A DNA stretch of 64,000 bases, from assembly GCA_963971535.1 (NCBI GenBank), contig OZ020599.1, forward strand, positions 96,629,276-96,693,275. Direction: 5' to 3'. Both the position numbers and the translations under genes were made by a program. Of the stretch, positions 11,558 through 64,000 are shown in pieces. The notes below the pieces were generated by a model. It did not search any database. It saw only the letters and a list, made by a program, of their open reading frames with translations, and was not told the origin of the DNA. Numbering within the stretch: position 1 is the first letter of the stretch; every line of letters starts with the position of its first letter. Origin of the DNA: Notolepis coatsorum (lineage: Eukaryota; Chordata; Actinopteri; Aulopiformes; Paralepididae).

Positions 11558-12015
11558 TTTTTCTTTTTTATTCTATTTCTTTTTGGGCTTTCTGTATTTT
11601 TCACCCATCCCAATATAGTCGTTATGCCAATTCCCTTCCTGGTCGTTGCGCGCATTGCCCCACTGTCGGCCTGGGGAGGGTGTAGAACTACCACATGCCT
11701 CCTCCGATACAGAGTTGCAAGCCGCTTCTTTTCACCTGACAGCGAGGACTCTCACTGGGGGAATGTAACGCGTGCTGAGGTTCATGCTATTTCCCCCAGA
11801 TCCCCTCCCTGCTGAACAGGCGCCCCAACCGACCAGTAGGAGTCGCAGTTTACAACGATCAGGAAACATACCCCACCGGCTTCCCACCCGCTAACACTGC
11901 CAATTGTGTTAGTAGGGACGACTGACCAAGCCGGAGGTACCGCTGACAGCTGGATTCGATCCCAGAGTCTCTGCGGTGGTAGGCGAGTGCTTAGTCCACT
12001 GTGCTACTCAGCCGC
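11558..12015 (-). mobile_element. tRNA-derived SINE in the 23-bp array
   Basis: Flanked by agttgctt (11550-11557, 12016-12023). The T-rich left end is the poly(A) tail of a minus-strand element. The right end carries the antisense tRNA-like head (ttcgatccca near 11957 and tgctactcagccgc at the end). A sense relative lies at 47862-48330 and shares the cgactcctac-ggtcggttgg body. Confidence 0.8.
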
Positions 12016-12292
12016 AGTTGCTTCTTTTGAATGGGGGTAGTTGCTTCTTTTGAAGGGGGGTAGTTGCTTCTTTTGAAGGGGGATAGTTGCTTCTTTTGAA
12101 GGGGGATAGTTGCTTCTTTTGAATGGGGTAGTTGCTTCTTTTGAAGGGGGATAGTTGCTTCTTTTGAATGGGGTAGTTGCTTCTTTTGAAGGGGGATAGT
12201 TGCTTATTTTGAATGGGGGTAGTTGCTTCTTTTGAATGGGGATAGTTGCTTCTTTTGAATGGGGTAGTTGCTTCTTTTGAATGGGGATAGTT

Positions 12293-12396
12293 TAGTGATG
12301 CACGATATATCGGCCGCCGATATAATATCGGCCGATATGGCAGTTTTTTTACACATCGGTATCGGTCCGATATCATGATAGGGCCGATATTTAAAA

Positions 12397-12448
<52 letters not shown>

Positions 12449-12683
12449 TTTTACATGTTTTGGCCTTAAATAGTTTCAAAATATCTAATTTCTGAAAATA
12501 AGTTACAAAAGTAAAAAAAAAATAAAAAATGCATTTTGGAAAATAGCTCTTTATTTGATTATCATAAAAAAAGTGTTTTCTATACAGAGATATCGACATC
12601 GGTAAATATCGGTATCGGCCAAAACAGCAATATTAATATCGGTTATCGGTATCGGCCACAATTTTCACATCGGTGCATCACTA
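12293..12683. mobile_element. hAT MITE (tagtgatgcac ends)
   Basis: Flanked by ggatagtt (12285-12292, 12684-12691). Ends are inverted: tagtgatgcacgatat… and …catcggtgcatcacta, with sub-terminal atcggccgat and tatcggtatcgg motifs. AT-rich interior with no coding sequence. The same family occurs at 24877-25404. Confidence 0.9.
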
Positions 12684-12989
12684 GGATAGTTGCTTCTTTT
12701 GAATAGAGATAGTTGCTTCTTTTGAATGGAGATAGTTGCTTCTTTTGAATAGAGATAGTTGCTTCTTTTGAATGGAGATAGTTGCTTCTTTTGAATGGAG
12801 ATAGTTGCTTCTTTTGAATGGAGATAGTTGCTTCTTTTGAATGGAGATAGTTGCTTCTTTTGAATGGAGATAGTTGCTTCTTTTGAATGGAGATAGTTGC
12901 TTCTTTTGAATGGAGATAGTTGCTTCTTTTGAATGGGGGTAGTTGCATTGGGCTCTGACAGTTGTTCCCTGTACGGGGGTCGCAGAGCG

Positions 12990-13651
12990 GTGTTTGGCGA
13001 GATGCAGTGTGGTCAGATTAGATGAGGATGAGTCCTAACTAAGAGGTGCAGCGTGGTCAGATTAGATGAGCATGAGTCCTAACTAAGAGGTGCAGCGTGG
13101 TCAGATTAGATGAGGATGAGTCCTAACTAAGAGGTGCAGCGTGGTCAGATTAGATGAGGATGAGTCCTAACTAAGAGGTGCAGCGTGGTCAGATTAGATG
13201 AGGATGAGTCCTAACTAAGAGGTGCAGCGTGGTCAGATTAGATGAGGATGAGTCCTAACTAAGAGGTGCAGCGTGGTCAGATTAGATGAGGATGAGTCCT
13301 AAGAGTTGCAGCGTGGTCAGATTAGATGAGGATGAGTCCTAACTAAGAGGTGCAGCGTGGTCAGATTAGATGAGGATGAGTCCTAACTAAGAGTTGCAGC
13401 GTGGTCAGATTAGATGAGGATGAGTCCTAACTAAGAGGTGCAGCGTGGTCAGATTAGATGAGGATGAGTCCTAACTAAGAGGTGCAGCGTGGTCAGATTA
13501 GATGAGGATGAGTCCTAACTAAGAGGTGCATCGTGGTCAGATTAGATGAGGATGAGTCCTAAGAGGTGCAGCGTTGTCAGATTAGATGAGGATGAGTCCT
13601 AACTAAGAGGTGCAGCGTGGTCAGATTAGATGAGGATGAGTCCTAAGAGTG
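12990..13651. repeat. 44-bp tandem array
   Basis: About 15 copies of a 44-bp unit (gcagcgtggtcagattagat, gaggatgagtcctaactaag, aggt). Some copies lack the ctaa repeat and are shorter. Confidence 0.95.
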
Positions 13652-13672
13652 CAGTAGGTATATGGTAGAGTT

Positions 13673-13784
13673 TAGGGCTGCAACGATTAGTCGACATAAT
13701 CGACGACGTCGATCATAAAAAACTTGTCGAAAAAATTATCGACAGATTAGCCGACTACCAAAATAATCGTTAGTTGCAGCCCTA
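13673..13784. mobile_element. Short hAT MITE (tagggctgcaac ends)
   Basis: A 112-bp element flanked by gtagagtt (13665-13672, 13785-13792) with inverted ends tagggctgcaacgatta and taatcgttagttgcagcccta (near-inverted). It is the smallest member of the family to which 31743-33380 also belongs. Confidence 0.9.
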
Positions 13785-13905
13785 GTAGAGTTCGATGAAA
13801 AGGTCAGTCATTGTCAGATATGGATTAAAAGATTATGGTCTATTTTCTACTTAACTTGCAATAATTGTATTGCTCTACCACCATATATATATACACAGTA
13901 TATAT

Positions 13906-14127
13906 AAATGGTAAATTAACTGCATTTATATAGTGCTTTTATCCAAAGCGCTTTACAACTTATGCCTCACATTCACTCACACATCTCCACACAGACGGCA
14001 GGTTGCAAGGTGGCCACCTGCTCACCGGGAGCAGTGAGGGGTTAAGTGTCTTGCTCAAAAATACCTTGAGGAGCTAGAATCGAACTGGGAACCTTCTGAT
14101 TACCAGACAACCGTTCTACTTCCTGCT
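13906..14127 (-). mobile_element. tRNA-derived SINE, antisense
   Basis: On the minus strand: head gtagaacggttgtctggtaa, B box (gttcgattc), then ttgagcaagacacttaaccc, the body gagtgaatgtgaggc, and a tail tgtaaagcgctttggataaa-agcactatataaatgc. The same family as 25978, 30447, 33812 and 47313. Confidence 0.85.
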
Positions 14128-14375
14128 TGTATATATATATCCATTTCACACCTATACATTTGTGTGAATGTATAAATACCTTGGAATGTAAGGCGATGTG
14201 CAATAAGGGTGTTTCTCCCGCTTGCAGTGGGAACCCCTCTGGCCTACTTGTGTTTCTATTTCCAGCCAGTAGGAGTCAGACTTCACCTGAAGTGCGGCTC
14301 CACCGGATCCTGGCTGCCTCCTCGTGATTTAAAAAAAGATTTGACAGTACACCCAAATAGAATCGCTGACCTTGA

Positions 14376-14600
<225 letters not shown>

Positions 14601-15340
14601 ACACAGGGAGGGAGAAACAGAAAGAGTGGGGGCCATAGAGGAGAGAGAAAAGAGAGAGACACACAGGAAGAAGAAAGAGTCTTGTTGAAAGAGAAACCTA
14701 TTTTGGAACAAACAATCTCATTCTACAGCACTGGGGCAAAGAGTAAGACGAGATCCTGTTTGAACCCCGGGCCGGTCCGTTATATATATATATTTATTTA
14801 TATATATATACACGTCTCTGGTCTTTACTGGTCCTGTTTGATACAGGATGTGTGGCCTCGTCACATCCTCTTGGCAGCAGCTCATCCTGTGTGCTTGTGT
14901 CCAGCGGTAAATTCTGGAGTGAAGAGGTTCACCGTCGTGCTGTAAACAAGAGCGTGTCTTTAAAGGAAGTGTGGCCCTCTGTGGCGCTGCGATAGGTCAA
15001 AGGGCAACCGCCTTTTTCCCACGATGCGGTTGGGGGTGGGGGGGTGGGGGGGGGGGGTGCGCCACGGGGGACACAGCCGGAGGTCTCTGAACGCCGACAC
15101 GTTAAAGCACCGCGTTCCTCGTCTCAACTCGGAGAGAGAGGAGACTTCAAAAGCAAGCGGTCAAATTTATTAGGTTTCCAGTGGACTTTGAGGGAGGAGG
15201 AGGAGAGGAGGGGAGGAGGGAGGAGGGAGGGGGAGGAGGGGAGGAGCGGTGGAGGGGAGGAGTAGAGGAGGGGAGGAGAGATGAGGAGGAAACGGATCCC
15301 AAAAATAGGATCATGTCCTCAGAGGACGTTTTTTATGTAA
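14601..15340. other. No gene recognised
   Basis: Contains a G-rich tract (15032-15060) and a gaggaggggaggagg purine array (15190-15290). No exon structure was seen. Confidence 0.4.
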
Positions 15341-15342
15341 CG

Positions 15343-15386
<44 letters not shown>

Positions 15387-15565
15387 GTGTGTGTGTGTGT
15401 GTGTGTGTGTCTGTTCATATGTTGTCATTGTTGTGTATGTGTGTGCGTGTGTGTATGTATGTATGTTGTGTATCAATCTATAGTTTCACATGTTGCCTCT
15501 AGAGGATGTATGTGTGTGTGCGCGCGAGTGTGTGTGCGCATGTGTGTGTGTGTGTGCGCGCGCAC
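15341..15565. repeat. (GT)n microsatellite cluster
   Basis: Three GT-rich blocks separated by short unique sequence. Confidence 0.9.
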
Positions 15566-15686
15566 ACGTGCTGTCTGCCCATAGCCGCAAATCACTACAG
15601 GGAGTGACTACAGAGCACATCACTGGCAACAGTCAGACTCCAGCCGGCCATCCAGGATATCTTTCATCAGCATCATCAGCATCAAG

Positions 15687-16870
15687 ACCACAGCCACCCA
15701 GCATGCAGACTGTTCTCCCTGTTACCTTCTATCAGACGATACAGACCACAGCCACCCAGCATGCAGACTGTTCTCCCTGTTACCTTCTATCAGACGATAC
15801 AGGACACAGCCACCCAGCATGCAGACTGTTCTCCCTGTTACCTTCTATCAAGACGATACAGGACCACAGCCAGCCAGCATGCAGACTGTTCTCCCTGTTA
15901 CCTTCTATCAGACGATACAGGACCACAGCCACCCAGCATGCAGACTGTTCTCCTGTTACCTTCTATCAGACGATACAGGACCACAGCCACCCAGCAGCAC
16001 ACAGACTGTTCTCCCTGTTACCTTCTATCAGACGATACAGACCACAGCCACCCAGCATGCAGACTGTTCTCCCTGTTACCTTCTATCAGAGATACAGGAC
16101 CACAGCCAGCCAGCATGCAGACTGTTCTCCCTGTTACCTTCTATCAGACGATACAGACCACAGCCACCCAGCAGCACACAGACTGTTCTCCCTGTTACCT
16201 TCTGTCAGACGATACAGGACCACAGCCACCCAGCATGCAGACTGTTCTCCTGTTACCTTCTATCAGACGATACAGGACACAGCCACCCAGCATGCAGACT
16301 GTTCTCCCTGTTACCTTCTATCAGACGATACAGGACCACAGCCACCCAGCAGCACACAGACTGTTCTCCCTGTTACCTTCTATCAGACGATACAGGACCA
16401 CAGCCACCCAGCATGCAGACTGTTCTCCCTGTTACCTTCTATCAGACGATACAGACCACAGCCACCCAGCATGCAGACTGTTCTCCCTGTTACCTTCTAT
16501 CAGACGATACAGGACCACAGCCAGCCAGCATGCAGACTGTTCTCCCTGTTACCTTCTATCAGACGATACAGGACCACAGCCACCCAGCATGCATACTGTT
16601 CTCCCTGTTACCTTCTATCAGACGATACAGGACCACAGCCAGCCAGCAGCACACAGACTGTTCTCCCTGTTACCTTCTATCAGACGATACAGGACCACAG
16701 CCACCCAGCATGCAGACTGTTCTCCCTGTTACCTTCTATCAGACGATACAGGACCACAGCCAGCCAGCATGCAGACTGTTCTCCCTGTTACCTTCTATCA
16801 GACGATACAGGACCACAGCCACCCAGCACACAGACTGTTCTCCCTGTTACCTTCTATCAGACGATACAGG
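15687..16870. repeat. ~59-bp minisatellite with long artefact ORFs
   Basis: About 20 copies of ccacagccacccagcatgca followed by gactgttctccctgttacct and tctatcagacgatacagga. Units vary by a few bases (cagccagc, cagcagcac, missing c), so frames interchange. Because the unit lacks stops, three overlapping ORFs of 430-484 codons result. The array abuts a LINE C-terminal relic at its right end, and the unit probably came from that LINE. Confidence 0.9.
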
Positions 16871-17135
16871 AGCAGGGCTGCACGCACCACCAGACTCAAG
16901 GACAGTTTTTACCACATCAGGCCATCAGGCTCCTCAACTCATAAACCGAAATATTCCACGTTGCATATCTGCTTACCTGCTGTCTGTCTGCACTGTTTAC
17001 ATAAGAATGCAACATCAACTACGACTGCTGCTATTGAACAAATTGCCTCGCTGTTCTCGAAAACACAAAAATGTCATTACCTGCAAGGCCCCTGTATTGT
17101 TGTGTATTTGACAAATAAAGAAGTTGAACTTGAAC
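16860..17135 (+). mobile_element. LINE ORF2 C-terminal relic and 3' tail
   Basis: About 16868-16945 reads R-T-T-R-L-K-D-S-F-Y then, after a frame break, A-I-R-L-L-N-S. This is the C-terminal signature of fish CR1/L2/Rex-type ORF2 proteins. The 3' end follows with tgtgtatttgacaaataaag. A non-functional 3' remnant. Confidence 0.65.
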
Positions 17136-17189
17136 TTTTTTATTTTATATATATATTTTTTTTTATAATGTTTTTGGTAGATTTGTATT

Positions 17190-17336
17190 AGTTTATTGGA
17201 CAAGTCCGGCAGAGAGGAAGGATGGGAGGAGAGATATGGGGGGAAGACGTGCGGCAAAGGTCGCCGGGTCCGGTGGTCGAACCCGGGACGGCCGCTTTGC
17301 ACCGCAGTGCGTTACGTGGTGCGCCACCCTGGCGCC
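17190..17336 (-). mobile_element. tRNA-derived SINE fragment, antisense
   Basis: The minus strand begins with ggcgccagggtggcgcacca, followed downstream by a B box (gtcccgggttcgacca near 17270-17290). This is a third SINE family in the window, different from the 13906 and 11558 families. Confidence 0.6.
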
Positions 17337-17473
17337 CCGAACTTGAACTTTTAACATTGATATTCCTTCGTCCGCCTGATTATTATTAGACACTTGATTC
17401 TTGACAATGTTCAAAATTTACATTCACATTTTATTGCTATGTAATGCTGGGTGTAGCATGTCATTCCTCACCA

Positions 17474-17588
<115 letters not shown>

Positions 17589-17589
17589 G

Positions 17590-61877
<44,288 letters not shown>

Positions 61878-62109
61878 CGGCCGTGGAGGCGGCAGTCGCT
61901 GGGGTTGAATCCCACTGCGAGGACAACAGCACCGCCGCTGAGCGACGACTCTGTCCGTGAGCTAACTGGCTAAACACTTATGGACGCCGTCGCCTGAACA
62001 CCGAGCGAGGAGGACGGGACTTTGAGACATCAGGACTTCGGGAGGAACGTGTGCTCGTCGGGGAGGAGGAGGACGTGCTCGTGTGGCGGGTCGTCCTTCG
62101 GCCCGCGTG

Positions 62110-62160
<51 letters not shown>

Positions 62161-62860
62161 AAGGACAAGTGTTCTTCTCATGTCTAGCCTCTCTCTCAGG
62201 CTACTAAAGATGCAAAGTCTGTTTATTTAAAACAACGCCTTTAGCCTTTAGTGTCAAAAGAAGATGAAACGCTGTACATAAGGCTACTTTTTATTTGACT
62301 TTTGTTTTTGGGTCTGTTTTAGTTTTTTTTCAAAGTCATTTTTATTTCACAAGAATATATGAAACAGGTACTCAAGTTTTTTTTGTTTGTTTCTGGATTA
62401 CTTATTTATTTCAAAATCTTGATGTTTTGTGCAAAAGGTCCTTTATGAAAAGTGTGAATACATACGTGCACAAATATCCAGTTTATTACACGTTTATAAG
62501 TGTGTATGTACATGCATATTTGTGTGTGTATGAATATGTATAAATTGAGAAGGAAAATATCGACCAAAGACTATAGTATTCACTAAAAACAAGGCAAGAC
62601 ATGTCTGTTATGTTTTTCGCTCAAGTCTGCAATGATCACCAACTCAATCTGTTCTCAGCCTGTCTCAGCCACCCACCACAGGCAACGGAGGCTGCTTAAT
62701 TGTTTTGACAAAATAATATACAATAATTACTTTAATTACATCTGTCACTCAACCAGCAAATATATGATCCCATCAACCACCTCTAGATGGTGCTGCCCTC
62801 AACCTCTAGACCAAATCACTGAAGAGTGAGCTTGGAGATGTTGTATTTTCAACTCGACTC
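61878..62860 (+). other. adcy6 3' untranslated region (probable)
   Basis: GC-rich directly after the stop, then a (CA)n repeat (62109-62158) and AT-rich sequence typical of a 3' UTR. I saw no clearly placed AATAAA before 62860, so the transcript end is undetermined. Confidence 0.6.
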
Positions 62861-63766
62861 TTAACACTATCAGTGCCGACCTACCCCGTTGAATGCCATC
62901 ATCCACTTCAATGTTAGCGTTAAAAACGCATAATCTATGTTTTAAATTATGGCTATGTGTCTAATCTGCCCGTCAATGACTTGTTTGCAGTCAACATTGT
63001 CGAAACGGATTGTTTTTTAATCGGTTCATATCCTTTTTATAGCATTTCGAAAAGCTATCGTTCTCTCAAAAAATTTCGGAAAATGTTTATATTCCCCCAT
63101 AAACGGCATTTACTGGAATATTCTAGATTACACAAAAACGCTGTCATTTTTCGGCCTATTTATTAATCGTTTTCAAATAAACGCTAGATTACCGATAGTA
63201 TATGTGTACTTATGCACGCTATAGAGGCGGGCTGAAAAATCGATTCTCTTATTTCCTCATCAGCGATCACAGCCACACACACATAGGGCAAACGCTTATA
63301 TCTCCGTGAAAACAGGTCTGATTATCCTAAAATAGATTACCTCACCTGAGATCAGATGTTATCCAAAAAGATTATTCCAATTCCTGATCGCCATTCCAAA
63401 TATCGATCACGCTTATTGATTACAGTGTTGGTACTGTAAATACATAATTGTCGCTGTTCTGAGGGCCGGCGATCACTTGGTCTCTTCAGATGCATTGACG
63501 GAAAAATAAAATGAGCAAACTAACCACTCCCCCTGCATCAATCTGAGCTGATGGGGTGCAGTTACACAGGGAGAGACGATAGGGGGCGGTATCTTCCCAA
63601 TTGAGCTCAGAGAGTCTTCAGCACTAACCCGAGGCTCGATTGATGAAATATGAATTAAAATCGCCAATAAAAAAAAATACAGCAAAAAACGACATTTGTC
63701 GTCGTCGGCACTCAATGGGGGGTCTGATCAAATGACAATTGTCGTGGCTGGCACTCAAAGTGTTAA
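62861..63766. mobile_element. TTAA-flanked MITE (piggyBac-like ends)
   Basis: Starts ttaacactatcagtgccgac and ends ggctggcactcaaagtgttaa. The ends are imperfectly inverted around TTAA, the target of piggyBac-type transposases. The interior matches 27672-28458. No transposase. Confidence 0.7.
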
Positions 63767-64000
63767 GAGGGAGTAGAAATGGGTCCGCCTAGGACTGCGG
63801 CCCCCCTCGTCCTCATCCCCTCATCTGATTGGTTCCCTCGAGTGTGAGCGGACCCTAGAGAGCTGGTTTCGGGGGCCCCTAACAGTGTATTGTCATCGAC
63901 CGCTCCTTCCCTTTCAAAAAGGTATTGTTGGTATACATGGAAATGAAGGAACTCAAATTTAACAAGTATGTTCCCGACGCATCAGGGGGGGGAAACCTTG
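63767..64000. other. No feature recognised
   Basis: GC-balanced tail of the window, no gene visible. Confidence 0.35.

Larger units (their letters stand above)
11318..12950. repeat. 23-bp minisatellite (gttgcttcttttgaatgggg), split twice
   Basis: Array of the unit tagttgcttcttttgaatgg plus 3-4 g, in three blocks: 11318-11557, 12016-12292 and 12684-12950. The gaps are an antisense SINE and a hAT MITE, each with target duplications taken from the repeat unit. Blocks differ in dominant variant (aaatgggg, gaaggggg, gaatggag). Confidence 0.95.

Noticed and set aside
15490..17191. Three overlapping ORFs of 430-484 codons
   Set aside because: They are read-through of a stop-free ~59-bp minisatellite in all three frames. 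The translation only repeats QTVLPVTFYQ-type segments and has no domain.

Overview
The window is teleost-type vertebrate DNA. Coding exons are short, bounded by GT-AG introns, and surrounded by dense (CA)n/(GT)n and (TC)n microsatellites, VNTR arrays, tRNA-derived SINEs, LINE 3' ends, hAT-type MITEs with 8-bp target duplications, and one young Ty3/gypsy retrotransposon. The tandem-repeat density resembles codfish-like genomes, but the species cannot be fixed from the sequence.

One cellular gene is present: the 3' three quarters of an adenylate cyclase type 6 gene (adcy6) on the + strand. I place 21 coding exons between 17590 and 61877. They encode 889 residues if every exon is used. They cover the end of the first membrane domain, the complete C1a catalytic domain, C1b, membrane helices 7-12, the complete C2 catalytic domain and the stop codon. 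The N-terminal part (about 280 residues by comparison with mammalian ADCY6) was not found and probably lies upstream. All exon phases join, all splice sites are GT/AG, and the catalytic aspartates and the C2 Lys/Asp/Asn/Arg set are present, so the gene looks functional.

Layout: 1-17.5 kb is gene-free repeat DNA: a 38-bp satellite, a 26/30-bp minisatellite hosting two fold-back elements, a 23-bp minisatellite split by a SINE and a MITE, a 44-bp array, and a ~59-bp array derived next to a LINE tail. 17.6-36.9 kb holds exons 1-11 of the visible gene (N-terminal side, C1a, C1b, TM7, TM8). 36.97-42.95 kb is a 5,984-bp sushi-like (chromovirus) LTR retrotransposon inserted antisense in an intron, with LTRs differing at 5 of 944 positions. 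43.4-54.3 kb encodes TM9-TM12 and the glycosylated extracellular loops, including two tandem 27/30-bp microexons. 57.1-61.9 kb encodes C2. 61.9-64 kb is the 3' UTR and a TTAA-flanked MITE.

Most notable: (1) two homologous microexons that look like a mutually exclusive pair setting the N-glycosylated loop; (2) a family of four palindromic transposons with 8-bp target duplications, two of which carry a tRNA-like pol III module inside; (3) tandem duplication of an exon's 5' end with its splice acceptor, creating frameshifting decoys; (4) inverted repeat arrays on both sides of an essential 125-bp C2 exon; (5) several exons whose polypyrimidine tract is itself a long microsatellite.
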